This document shows, one piece after another, positions 26,101-38,000 of a DNA stretch of 64,000 nucleotides. The first letter of the stretch is position 1; each line of letters opens with the position of its first letter. The notes beneath the pieces are model-generated. The model was given only the letters and a program-made list of their open reading frames with translations, was not told the DNA's origin and searched no databases. This DNA comes from Pomacea canaliculata (taxonomy: Eukaryota > Mollusca > Gastropoda > Architaenioglossa > Ampullariidae), in contig NC_037600.1 in NCBI RefSeq assembly GCF_003073045.1, forward strand, positions 14,589,188-14,653,187. Direction: 5' to 3'. A program made the translations under genes and the position numbers.

Positions 26101-29100
26101 ATAGCTTACCAAAACAGCTAAGGATTGTAATGCCACGGTAGTTATTTGGATCACTTTGTTCTCCTTTGTTTTTAAAAACTGGTGTTATAATACCTGTTGC
26201 CCATTCTGTGGGGGCATGACCTGTTGCTAATATGAGGTTAAAGAGGGCTGTGAATAGGGTCAGAGTCTTTGGTTGAGAAAATTTTAAAAATTCATTTATT
26301 ATATTGTCATTTCCACAAGCTTTATTTCCTTTTAGCTTTTTTAGGCAATTAGCAACCTCACTCTCTGTTACTTCACTGTTGAGATAGTTATTGCTAGTTT
26401 CAGTGGTATTCACAAGTAGGTCAGTTTCAGGTGTGTAATTGCCAGGATTGTTTATCTCCATGAAGTGCTGTAAAAATTCATTACAGGTTGGGGTTTCCTT
26501 CTTTATTTTATCACTGTTATTCTTGTTCAGAATGTTCCAGAAAACCTTTGGGTCCTTACTTCTTAAGTGTCTAATTTTCCTAAACCATTTTTGCTGGTAG
26601 AGTTTAAACTGCTTTCTTATTTCTCTCTTGTAATCCTGTCCAGCTCTATTCATGCGTGATTGGGATTCTGGGTTGTTACACGTTTTCGCTTGGCGCCGTG
26701 CTTTAAAGAATTCGCGTCTTTTCCTGCGACAGTTGGGGTTAAACCATGGTTTGGTTTTAGGTTTTTGACTAGGGACTTGCTGTTTCTTTGGGTTGCTGGC
26801 ATAAGGGAGTAGGCCACATCTACTAGCACTATCCAGCATAATATTACATACCTCTTGGGTTAGTGCATCAATCTTGTGTAAGTCTACTTCATGATTTCTT
26901 TGTAACAGCTCGTTGACTTCATTTGTTAAGTGGCTAATCTTGTTTGAATCTAGGGAACTAATAAAGTCATCTTTCATTCTGTTTTTCCATTTGGGTTTCT
27001 TTAGTGTTGTGTCCTTCTTTACTTTATCATCATTTAGTAATGGGAGTACTTTGGGTTGAAGGTTTTGTTTGGAAGGTAGTTTGAGGTGGAGTTCTAGTGG
27101 ACAGTGAATATCAGAATATAACTCATTAAATTCTAGGACATTAAAGTCTTCAATTATATTAAAGAGTTCTCCAGACAGTATGAAGTAATCTACTATGCTT
27201 GAGTTTTTACAGGTAAGCTTTCCTGTGTTTTTGTCGGGACCTGCTCTTCCATTGACAATTGCAAGGTTTAGGTTTCTGCATAATTCAATTAGTTTTTTAC
27301 CATTGTTATTAGTACTTTTGTCTTGGGAGACACGTTTTGGTAGATCATAATAATTATTGAGACTACAATCAGGGTTCAGTGGTTCATCACTCAGGTTTTC
27401 TGAGATTTGCCCAGTTCTAGCATTTAGGTCTCCCATTATACATATATGTTCTGTTTTAAGAGCAAGAAGGGTCTCCTCGAGTTCACTAAATGCATCTAAA
27501 TTTACATAGTGTGACCCTTCAGGTGGTATGTACATGCCCACAAACATAATATCCTGTCCTATGGCTTCCTTTTTTACTTTTAGAAATAAGGCATCCTGGT
27601 TTATCTTGTGATCAACAAAAGAGTAATAATGCACACTATCGCTATCTATATTATTTTTTCCAGATTGCTCTTCAAAAATAGTTACATATTGAGCGAGCGA
27701 TTCCCTTACTAGCATAAGAACACCTCCCGATCTTCTTACGCATTTGCTACGGTTCTTGTAGAAAGACACATAGCCATCAATGTGGATCGAATCAGTGTTG
27801 TCTAACTTGCTTTCACACAGGCAACAAATATCAGCTAAGCATATCTAAAAACATTGTGAAAACGCTCTCAAATTTATTTAATAGTTTTAATACTGTATGT
27901 TCTGCTCTGTGTGACAACGAGTTGTAATAGAGACTGTTCATTCTATTTCCTGTATGTTATAGGCTGCAGTTTGTTTTTAATGATTGAGAAAGCCCTGGGC
28001 AAGATTCTATTTATCATCTTTCTCGGTAAATGATCCTCTAATCTCCAGATACACGCCTACAAACATCGCCAAGCACAGAAAAAGTCAAAATCGTGGCATC
28101 ATTTTTGTTTACAAACACGCCTAATAAACAGATGGTCCCAGCTCTCCCATTGGTTGCAGAATTCACAACATAAATGCACTGATGTGCATTTCTGACTGTT
28201 TTGTTGTTGACTTCAGAAGGGAGGTATCTGGGGAGATAGCATCTTGCACTGAACTTTACTCGCTCAATGGAACAACATTTTCCATCCTATTAGGCCTTTA
28301 AGCATGTCGAATAGAGATTGTGAACACACTGTCGTATCTGTTAGTAGCTTCAATACAAATTGTTGACACACACTGTTACTGTTATTCATCGATGCTAAAC
28401 TAGTATGTTTTGACTGTCCTTCCTTAGGAAAACCAATGCTACTGGAAGACCTCTTGCTTAATTAAATACAACAAAGCTCGGAGTTTTAACTTCATGCTAA
28501 AACTCAAGGAACTCAGTACAGATGAGCTACTGAAGAACGGCCACTGCATGACCAAATCGCCGGGGACCTTCCATGTGCACTTTAACTGCACTAAGAGTAA
28601 GCTAAAATACAACAAAAAGATACCACCAACATAACAACAGCAACAACAATAACAAAACCTATCCCGAACCTTATCAATACATTGTCAGTAGTAGTCATTC
28701 GGTTTTTTTTTATCAGGTCATTTTTTATATTCCTCACTAAAGTGTGTTGGTGGTAGGTGGGAAAAAAGTATGCTTGGTTCATTTCACTTTTATTTCTTCT
28801 TCTAGTGAGAATTTTTTAAATTGTGTCTGCGTCGTTTCCGATAGTATAATAAGCGACCATAAATGAGATGAGGAAGAAGTTTAAAACAAAATGGCTAATC
28901 AAACAAGGGGAGATGGAATTTCATGATCTTTTCATTCATTCTCGATTACAGACAAAGTCGAAGTCTTTCCCATTCTTCATGAAAGCAACACAAGGGAGAT
29001 AAACGCTGACAGAGGTATTCTCATAAGCCACCCCGATTATCCTTGGAATTACGATCGCGCCGACCACAATGTAACCCTTCGGAGACCCGCCAACGGAGGA

Positions 29101-31576
29101 AAGAAATTTGTGTACACGGTGAGAAGGAGACCTGTCTAGGATAAACACTTGATTGGTTTGTTTGATGGGAAAGGGAGGACGCTAGCATTCTAGCCTGTCC
29201 TTTTCTTTCTTTACTTTTTTTTTTTTTGTCCAGATGGTACAGAGTCTGGATGTGTATTCTGTTGATCGTTGTACCGATGGACCGATTCTCTCTCTCTCTC
29301 TTTGCCTGCCACCTCTCTCCATCTTTTTTCTCTACTCTGTGCTTTTTGTCTTATCACCATTTTCATGCTGAAGTGTTCCTGACCTTCACAACTCCTTCCA
29401 GTTTCTTTATTTTTTTCCCCCACCAGTTTCGGGATTTCCGTCTCTGGCACAAAGACGTGCTGACTGTGAGCTGGACAAAGGACAACAAAATTTTGTTCGA
29501 GTCCTACAACGAAACCTTCATGAGGGCTGAGCCCTCCCCGGAGGAAACCAGAAAACTCGACGATGCTGAAACGGTGAACTTTGCCTTCAATGCAGGGGTC
29601 AGTTATGGAGCCAAAGGCTTCGTCATCTGCTTCACCTGTAAGTACCTCTGTACTCGAAATTGTCACTAATGTTGTGGTCTTACGGTAAGTGATCCCACAG
29701 CCAGCTGCTGTATGGGCAGTGGTTCACAGTGTCTAAACATTGTGCCCAATTCATAAATAGGCTGAAGGCAGGACCTATACAGTACTTAAAATCCAAGCTT
29801 TATTCCTTAGCAGAGAAAAAGATCGAAGAGAGGGCTGAACTGAAAATCCCCCTCCCTTAAAAGAAATCAAATAGAGATACGGTAGAAGGAGAACCAAACC
29901 TTGACACACAAGAAACATCATAGAAGCATTCACTTTTTTGAAGACATCCTTTAAGGTGCAATTTATTGAAACTGCAGACCGATTACAACATAAAATGATG
30001 AATACATAAGTGTTCAAACGTAAAAAAAGATGCAGGTAAAAAAGAGGTCAAAAGAGAATTGTTTATCTTGTTTTACGACACCCAAACACAGAAAGACAGG
30101 TAGAGATGGGGTAAAAAAAATGTCTATTTTCCTTTACAGTACTCGAGCACAAATATATAAACAGAGCTGAGGTTCAAAAAAGATTGTTTATCTTGTTTTG
30201 GAACTCCATGTACGACACAACAGTATAACATGAATGATTTTAACAACAAACTTATTGTAACTTACTTGTCAATATTTTTATATTCAAGGGTCAGACATCA
30301 AGAACGCTTGTGAGCCTTTGTTTGAAAACGGTAAGCGATTTTCTTTTACTTAAAACTTTTCTGTTTAATTTTTCATTAAGAACTATTTTTCTGCAAACTT
30401 TATAGTTTAGTGTGCATCAATGAATTCATGAAAACAGCATAGAAAGCAAAGTCATTTGCAAGAAACATTTTTTTCTTTCTTTAAAGATCAAAAGTTATGC
30501 ACGAAAGCAAGAAGCGTGAGTTGAGTTTACATTTAAATGCCATTAGCTTCAATAAATATTTTGCGTGATTTGTATAGCAATGTATAACTTCCGGTTTCAT
30601 TGAAACTCAACCTGCGAATGTTTTTTTATTTATACAAAAATCTGCATTTATTCTAATTCAGTCATGTCATCTTCTGCGACATCGTCATAACTCTCTAAAC
30701 CCTGACTTCAGGCCTGAATTTCTTGCTACTCCATTTCCCATTAAATTATTGTCCATTATAGTTTATATTATCATTTATTTTTAGTATTACTGTAAATATG
30801 AATATCATTGCTTTATGATTCAATACGTCCGTCATGTGTTTCAACTGACGAGAGAAATCCCTTCGTCTGGCTGACGATCTGAACTAGGGCTTATATCTGG
30901 GGTTAGGCTGATATCAAGAGAATCCAGAAAAATCATTGTACCAATTTTCACAAAGAATAAATTCTTTTGCACAAATATTCACAAAGGAGAAATCCCTGTT
31001 CACAAAGAAATTCCTTTCACGAAATTGCATAATGAACGCCCTTTGTACCAAAGTGGAATTTCTTTTCACCTGTTTGTACAAAGAAAAGTTTCTTTGGCAC
31101 AAAGTTTGCAAGTAGAAAAAATTCATTTTTTATAGAATTCTTTAAACGATGATTTTCAAGCATTCCTAATGAAATCATATATGTGTGTCTTGCCAGGAAT
31201 ACCTACCTGCTCACAAAAGAAAGGTGGCAAGAAGGAAAGGACACCAAAACCTAAAAAGGGCAACAAAATGGAGGCAAGAAGTCATAGAAGAACAATGAAA
31301 ACTACTTTAAAGAACAAGGACAAGGACAAGAAATATTGTAATATTACTTACCTACTTAAAAGGCTAATTTCATCTCCAATACTTCAATCGTTCTTCTCAG
31401 AATGTGTACAGTATTCGCTTACCACGTCTATTGATGTGCTTACTACATGCAACGATATGTGTATTCTGTGTTCAGGTCCTAAGCTTTCACGTCTTTTGAA
31501 AGACACATTTAAAACAGTTTATTTAATGGCAATCTTTCTTCTTGTATCAAGCTACCCTGCATGCATTTCTGCGTAA
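23130..31576 (+). CDS. Gene C: secreted SUEL-CUB protein with long basic C-terminal region
   Basis: Exons 23130-23235, 23551-23705, 28428-28596, 28952-29118, 29427-29637, 30289-30330, 31197-31576. They sum to 1230 nt, 409 residues, with all phases consistent. Exon 1 has a signal peptide (MRFSLIFFLFLLGLLL) and a Lys-rich stretch; its donor is GC-type (AAAG|GCGAGT). The SUEL-like domain (ATCPGG, ETCRG, CYWKTSC, GHC, FNC) spans exons 2-3, whose phase-0 intron holds a 3.8-kb antisense LINE. The CUB-like domain (GILISHPDYPWNY, GFVICFTW) spans exons 4-5. Exon 6 gives ACEPLFENG. Exon 7 starts IPTCSQKKGGKKER, is K/R-rich, and then reads on into a hydrophobic end. AATAAA lies at 31,739. Confidence 0.83.
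24028..27847 (-). mobile_element. 5'-truncated, frameshifted non-LTR retrotransposon (CR1/L2-like) in gene C intron
   Basis: Reads antisense to gene C. From the high-coordinate end: a truncated AP endonuclease (CESKLD, then IMGDLNARTG near 27,430 and YSDIHCPLEL near 27,110), then reverse transcriptase (NNYRGITILSC, QAGFRQGLSTLDHLF, AFIDYQKAFDK, GVRQGENLSPLLF, LLYADDTVILSETPE), then a C-terminal CCHC-like motif (FCRLCN, FHYLFNC near 24,600). It ends in tandem GAATCTT heptamers at 24,028-24,052 rather than poly(A), which fits the CR1/L2 group. At least three frame breaks occur: about 25,950 (an A-run), about 25,730 and about 25,590. No flanking target duplication is clear. Confidence 0.88.
25895..27769 (-). 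pseudogene. Endonuclease-RT ORF of the LINE in gene C
   Basis: The longest open stretch of the window, 624 codons. It holds most of the endonuclease, the linker and the first RT blocks, then drops out of frame at an A-run just before the AFIDYQKAFDK block. The RT continues in other frames at 25,572-25,887 and 25,025-25,612. The catalytic YADD is present, but on a separate frame. It is antisense to gene C and cannot be part of it. Confidence 0.88.
29638..31196 (+). other. Gene C distal introns
   Basis: Contain only the 42-nt exon at 30,289. At 30,930-31,120 the motif TTCACAAAG and its complement recur, making a quasi-palindromic degenerate repeat. No other gene seen. Confidence 0.5.
31338..31475 (+). 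other. Possible optional in-frame intron in gene C last exon
   Basis: ATT|GTAATA to TGTTCAG is 138 nt, exactly 46 codons, phase 1 on both sides. Removing or retaining it leaves the frame and the stop at 31,576 unchanged. The donor is mediocre. The basic tail ends just before it, so the downstream hydrophobic segment may be a real C-terminus or an accidental read-through. Confidence 0.4.
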
Positions 31577-31738
31577 GAATGTGCATTTCTCGGTTTGTGA
31601 CAGTAATTCGTTACCAGGTGATTAATTTACCGTGACCTTGCTATTAACTAAATTACAATTAAATCATTCTTACACCTGACTCAAGAGTGTGCGCAAGTAG
31701 TCACTGAAGAAAAACTTTATAGTATTATCCTTTAAAGA

Positions 31739-31744
31739 AAATAA
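31739..31744 (+). terminator. Poly(A) signal of gene C
   Basis: AATAAA 163 nt after the gene C stop. Confidence 0.5.
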
Positions 31745-31865
31745 AGCAGTTTAATTTTTCTAGATTTGTTAACACTTATCTTTCCGCATTTAGCAGATCG
31801 ATTTTTAAATAGTGGTAAAATTGTTCCCCACACTTTGAGATCTCTTCTTTTTTTACATTTATGTG

Positions 31866-32056
31866 ATTTATTTTTTTTTTTTTTTTATTTTGTTGGTTTT
31901 TGTTTGGTTGGTTGGTTGGTTTTTTGTTGTTTTTTTTTTTTTTTTTTGGGTTTTGTTTTGTTTTGCTTTTTTTTTTTTGTTCTTTTTTTTGTTTGCTTTT
32001 TTGTTTGTTTGTTTTTTCGGGTTTTTTTTTTTTTTTTTTGCTTGCTTTTTTATTTT
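31866..32056 (+). repeat. T/G-only tract
   Basis: About 190 bases of T-runs broken by G, GG and GGG with almost no A or C. It generates poly-Phe and poly-Lys ORFs on the two strands, which are artefacts. Confidence 0.9.
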
Positions 32057-32582
32057 TACGAAACAATCTGAAGGAGTTGTCAATAGTTTTCATAATTTTC
32101 ACAACTCTCATAATTCGTAATTTTCGTAACTCACGATCGTAACTGTTGTAAGTCCCATAACTCTCTTTGGTCATTAGTCTCAAGGTATCGATAGAGTTAC
32201 CTGCGCTTTCTTTGTCATTCGCTGTTCCTGCTTTCTCTTTGTGCTATTTCGCTGGGCATTGTGCGAAATAAAAAAAAGGTAAAGTTTAAAATGCGTGTTC
32301 CTTCCAATCTTTCAGCTAAGTTGTTTGCTTTTGCTTTTATTTCAGTTTGATGTCAGTGTATGGTTTTGGTGTATTAAATAACGGACGCCCAGAGGCACAA
32401 AAGTGTTCTTCTTCCTTTTTTAAAAAAAAAAAAAAAAAAAAGATTTTACACGGCATTTCCTAACTGCAGAGTCTACTCAGCGCACTCAGTGTTAAAAACC
32501 GGGGCAAAATGAATAAACAAACACTAGCTTCCAACACTGCCTAAATTAAGGTTAATGAATCAAAGAATATTAGAAAGGATTA

Positions 32583-33124
32583 CAGGGCTTCTGTTAAGGT
32601 TTAATTCTTTGGGGTCCCAGGAACCCCTTCTTCAGATTTCTTAGGAGTCCCAGGCTAACTCTAAGGTGTCCCTTTACTAAGTTGAAAAAAAACCAAAACA
32701 AATCGACTACTTTGTTCAACTGCCTTTTAGGCACACAAAGCACTGTAATGTCTAGTCAGAAACGGCGATATTTCTGTGCCATGAAGTCTGTGCAAACATC
32801 TGTGATGAGCTTATGCTCACTGTACTTGAGGTGCTCACTTTCTTTCCGTTTCTGAGACGATGATTCTATCCACGCTGTCAACGACATCTTGGAACTCTTC
32901 CCAGTAAGGAAAAAATCTCAGCGCAAGGGAAGTAACTCTCACCTTGTAGCAGACGACAATAATAGATTAAGCTACGATGTCAGACACTACACTTACCCAA
33001 TTTTGTATCTGTTCTTCGCCAAAATTTGAAGGGGTCCCCTGGGATCCCATTGACGAAAATTGAAGGGGTCCTCCGAACTTTTAATGCGTACTGTACGCAA
33101 TTTTTTGCGTAAGCAGAAGCCCTG
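32583..33124 (-). mobile_element. hAT-like MITE, copy 1
   Basis: 542-bp element with perfect 11-bp terminal inverted repeats CAGGGCTTCTG / CAGAAGCCCTG. It is flanked by direct repeat GGATTA (32,577-32,582 and 33,125-33,130). A second copy in the opposite orientation lies at 51,746-52,280. CAGGG ends are common in hAT elements, but the flanking repeat is 6 bp rather than the usual 8, so the superfamily is tentative. Confidence 0.85.
32756..32887 (-). CDS. 43-codon ORF conserved in the MITE (copy 1)
   Basis: Starts MSLTAW and ends KYRRF before TGA. The same 44-codon frame with the same start and stop is open in the other copy, with only substitutions between them. It may be the N-terminal stub of a transposase left by internal deletion. 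Function unknown. Confidence 0.45.
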   Translation of the reverse strand: MSLTAWIESSSQKRKESEHLKYSEHKLITDVCTDFMAQKYRRF

Positions 33125-34071
33125 GGATTACAAAGATAATTTTGGTTTTATCCTTGCGTAGAAAGGATCTAACAAAGTATCACGTGACTGTTGTGAGGCG
33201 TTACGACCTGTCGTGAATGACATGCTAGTTCATGGCACAATTTCTTTTTATTTCTAAAGTCAGACAAACTTTTCCCCGTAAGAACCTTTCATTTTTGGTC
33301 AACAGACGAGGTGATCCATGCTGTGGCCATAATATTAGGTTTAGGCGACTGTTTACGACTACTACTGCTGCTGCGCCATTTGTCGGATCGGATGACTTAG
33401 ACGAAACTAAGTAAAATCGCCTGACACCCACTGGCCTTGAAATCACGGAGCAAACTAGAACACGATTGTAGTCATGCTTTCCCAGGACACCGAACGACAG
33501 TGACGACCACAACGCTAGTCCCATCCTACGTCGGCCTGTTTTCTTTCCTCGCTGTTTGTCGAGGGCAAAGGGCAAAGTGCAAAGGAAGAAGCTCCTTGTA
33601 TCGTTCCTGAAGCGACATTATTTTCATGGGACTGGATCCGTTGTGTTCACAGAAGAGCAGTGTCGTCCTTAAGTGGATGAATCATCGAAAGGACCCAATT
33701 AAGTAATTAGACCACTAAATTTGACGACAGTGACAGAGACTTTCTAGCAATTGTTTTGATGGTCGTAAATGACAATCTGATGCCAGGGTTTTAGTTCCAT
33801 TTGCTGACGACCGCTTCTTCAACAAACGCATTATACCGCTTAGAAATTCGTCGTTGTAGACTGAAGGTCTGAAAGAGGGAGGAAAGAAAGCCAGACAGAT
33901 GGCTTGCATGCGACGTCCGTTTGGTAGAACGCCGCTATCGTATATTTTAAAGAATAATATTACATAATATTATTACCGCATTAGCATTGGCATTTCTGCC
34001 TGCATTTGGTCAAAAGATAAGCCATATTTAATTATATAATAGGCTGTCTAATTTAATTTTTACTAAAATAA

Positions 34072-34650
34072 TACAGTAGAACCTCGATTCTCCGGTCTTT
34101 AATTAACAGTGCATTTGGTTATCCGTGAGCTCCTAAAAAAGAAGCTGCTAGACATCTGAGAGCATATGTAAGACCTTTCTGGCTTTTGCTAGGTGTGATG
34201 ACAAAGCCTTTCAGCGTCCCTTGTAATCCTGGTCGCCTCATTGACCCGACTGAAACAATCGTCCCTGGTGTAAACCCTAGTACCACAGTGTAGATCCGTC
34301 ATCTGCCAGGTGGTCTCTGCTAAAAGATGTGTGACACGCCAGTCCCCCCCATCTCCAAACGGTAGGTTCAGCAGACACTTCGAGAAATGACCTACAACCC
34401 TCGACAAACATGAATAAGTACAATACTAGAGTGCTAGATGTGTATGGGTTGCATCGTCCGTCAAACTTTCATCGGAAATCAAACAGTGTGTGATATTGTT
34501 CAGAAGAAAGAAGAACTCTACAAGTTCGTAACTTCATCCGATACATTTAATGGGATGAGTGCTCGCAAGACAACAAAAGGTTTAAAATCTGACGATCTGG
34601 ATAGAGATGTGTTCGAATGGTTCAAACAAAATCGCGTGATTCGCACATAA
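34072..34650 (+). mobile_element. Tigger/pogo remnant, itself interrupted
   Basis: Starts with TACAGTAGAACCTCGATT, the typical Tigger/pogo end. After an inserted repeat (34,145-34,405) it resumes with a CENP-B-like DNA-binding segment at 34,438-34,650: GNQTVCDIVQKKEELY, then KSDDLDRDVFEWFKQNR. The DDE catalytic domain and the 3' end are missing. The encoded fragment cannot transpose. Confidence 0.75.
34145..34405 (-). repeat. Dispersed repeat of about 240 bp, copy 1
   Basis: In reverse orientation it matches 41,712-41,962: shared blocks include CACACATCTTTTAGCAGAGA, GCTGAAAGGCT and GCCAGAAAGGTCTT. The copies are clearly diverged. Class unknown; no terminal repeats seen. Confidence 0.7.
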
Positions 34651-35038
34651 TTAAACTTGTATGCATTGAAAAGGTCTAAGAATCCACTATCATTTAAGTG
34701 CGCCATTTTCCTGTCCTTTATTCTGGGAGAAAACCAAAGTCCGTGTCCCCGAGACCTTACGACCCTCAGAATAACGACGACGAGCGAGCGGTTCCCCAGC
34801 TGGTGGTCCTCCCCTTCGTTACCTCACTCCCCCTACACACACACAGACACACCTCCTACCCACACGCACACGCGAACCATTGACCACTGTCACTGACTTG
34901 GCAAACAAACAAAAAAACCCAAAACTCTTGCCAACAAAAGACAACAAGAGCACAGCCGGAAGTCACACCGGCGCACGCGCGGATCTGGTTTGGAGGAGAA
35001 AGGGGGGTGACAACTATTCTCCACTCGGCCTCGTAACC

Positions 35039-38000
35039 ATGAAGGTGCTGCTGGTGCTACTGGTGTTGCTGTGTTTTGCAAGCGCCGTTAGAACTCCCCG
35101 AGGAAGGAAAGGACCTGCCCAGGGATCTGCATCGCGACGAAATTCGCAGCAAGGTACGATGGGATGGCGACGATAGGATAATAGATTGCACCTGCCACGA
35201 TGTAGACACTGCTTTCTCACTTTCCAAAACCCACGTATAGCTCAACTCCATTCACTCTTCAAGCCCTGCAATCATACTTTATTATTATTATAACATGAAC
35301 CGAAATGAATCTGCTTGTGAATGTTTGTATGTTTGCATGCGTGTCTGTTATCTGTGGTCATGCATCTGTGTGGAGTAATACTGATTATTTCTTTGCTTCT
35401 CTATAATTTACACTAAATTATTATGAGCTCTTGATTTTAAAAAAGGAAAAGCATGTTATAATTAAATTAAAATGTTGGTTCTAGTATCATTATTTTGTAC
35501 ACTTACAAAAAAAATATTTGTAAGTGCGCGTGTCTGTCCGGTGTCTGAACGTTTAGAACAGTTGGATCAGTACTTTCTAGTATTCTCTGATTCATTAACC
35601 TTAATTTAGGCAGTGTTGGAAGCTTGTGTTTCACTCCATTACTATGTTCCCCTTCATCTGGAAAAAAGGACTGAAAATGTGTTTTTCACAATAGCAGTTT
35701 TGAGAAAAGGTGAAGGAAGTAATTATCAAAGTATTACTACGTCTTATTCAAGTACGTATGAACAAACCACTAATGTACAGGTCCGGTTCTACCATTAGGT
35801 TAACTACGCAGTTGCCTCGGAGGCACTATAGTATTCACAGGGGAAGTGAGTCGCATCGATAAAATAAAACATTAAAAATCCTTCCGCTAACTATAAAATG
35901 TTTATAAATATGCCATAATATACCATCTGGAAAAATGTCCGATAGCCATCATCAGTATTGAGATCGACAGACCTACTTTACTGCGGACTGCAGAATATTT
36001 TGAACGACTGTTATAAAGACATCTGGTGCCATTAATAGTTCCATCTCTTCTTTGGTCTGTATGTCTGTCTGTTTGCCCAGGTCTTTCGTTCCTTTTCTTT
36101 TTTCTTGTGTTTTCTACTTGTTTATCAGGAGTGTGATGAGAGAGAAAGATGCCTTGTACGGTATATGCCTTGATAATGTATCACTGAGCGATTTTTTTTT
36201 CTAGCAGCAACATGCAAAGACAGGAACAACTTTTTGCTTCCATCCAACGATCTAAGAACCAAGCCTTTCAGCTTCAAGTGCCCCAGCGGTCCTGTCTTTG
36301 AAGTCAACGCCACCGCCGTGGCCGGGGAGTGCAGGGGATACACCCAGCTCCTCCTTGCCGAGGCCAGAAGATGCAAGTGGAATAAAACGTGCAGTTTGAC
36401 CTACAGGGGTCACCCAATCATAACGATAGACAAGGACTGGTCAGGACAATGTGTCGGCAAAACTCCGGAGTCGTTCGAAATTAGCTTCTCGTGCATCAAA
36501 AACAAGAGTAAGCCCAATTGTCAAATTGTCTGGTGTCTTCTTCATTCCATTCTTCAAAAATTCTTCTCTCTCTCTCTCTTTCTCTATCGTCAACAATGAT
36601 AGCACCAGCAGCAGTCCTCTTTGCTTCTGCTTTTGTGATAAAGCCTCCCGTCCTAGCAGTAACAGTAGAGCACAGATGGCAGCTATGAAAAAATATCGTC
36701 ACTCGACACGAGCCTGATATGCCTTCCTAATACATCTTGTATATCTCAAAACTCCCACGAGTGCTGTCAAACTGGCATGCGACCATGAGGTCTTCCCAAC
36801 CATCCAGCTATGCCGCGATCTCGGATACACACAATTATGTATGCAAGTGAAATTTATCTAAGGACATCTACTTGGTGGTGGAGTGTTTGGACTCCTCTGT
36901 TTCCCAGCCAACATTGTTAAAAACATCATGTTGTCTGATGGTGGTGCTTTACAAGCAAGGAAACACTAGGCCTTTGTTTTACCCAAATCATTGTACCATT
37001 GTACCAATCATGAGGAATTACCTTTTAGGTTTTGGCATCCCTAGTAATTCACTTCTACTATAAAGATATTTTCATTATGAAAAAAATAAAAAAGAAGGTC
37101 GATGAAATTCTTTTCTTCTATTTACAGTGAAATAGAAAAGAATTTAAAGACATTTATCCAATCGTCTATTTTTTGATTAATTGTTTTGTTTCTTTCTTAT
37201 GTATATAATACTTTTAAACGGTTTACTTTAGCTTTAAAATATTATAATCATTGGGCTGAATCAAATGATTAGTCGTGGATTACCAAAAACAAAGTCAGTG
37301 ATTATTGCGTCATTATATTCATAATGCGATTTTTTGAAGGAGGAAGGTGGTGAGTATCATCTAGCCATCCATCTGCTTGATTTTCTTTTCTTTTTTGTCT
37401 CACTCCACTCAGCGCCTGTTCTTGATGTGTTGGGAAATATATCTACAACCAACAAAGAGTCAGGGCTGGTTCGAAGCCACACGTTGTATCCATGGAGCTA
37501 CAGAGATGGTTCCAAGTATGGCATTCTATACTTCACTCGTCCACAGAAACCCGGAATTAAGAATCTATGGTTTACGGTGAGACGTCTCACTCATATTCAT
37601 ATATATGTGTGTGTGTGCCTGAACACGTGCTTTGATGACATATCCATTAAGTTTAAACAACAATAGACAACTCATACGCAAGTAAGACTCTCATAAAGTA
37701 TTTTTTAAATTTGAATATTTGCATCAAATGCATTAACCTAGCAGTCGTTCCTTCAACGTATTTTGTCCCATTTTAAAAAAAAAAAAACTTGTTATCTACC
37801 TTTGTTCTGCTGCTTATTAATTTTTAAATGTTTATGATTCTTGCAAATTTTCATTGTATTTCGATACATATCTCTAATTCTGCGTGAACCTTTTCGGAGC
37901 CCGCCGTTGACTCTCATACAGCATTTTTTTTTATTATTATTTATTTATTTTCTTTTCATAGGTGCAAGACTTCGGGATACGGCACAGCGATTTCCTGGTT

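Noticed and set aside
31766..32183. Long ORFs on both strands (poly-Phe and poly-Lys)
   Set aside because: Direct products of the T/G-only tract.
33225..33575. 116-codon minus-strand ORF
   Set aside because: No recognised domain, overlapping ORF on the other strand, lies among transposon remnants.
34880..35038. In-frame upstream ATG of gene D
   Set aside because: It would put about 53 polar residues before the hydrophobic signal core; the ATG at 35,039 gives a standard signal peptide.
36125..36376. Antisense ORF over gene D SUEL exon
   Set aside because: Shadow of a well-supported exon.
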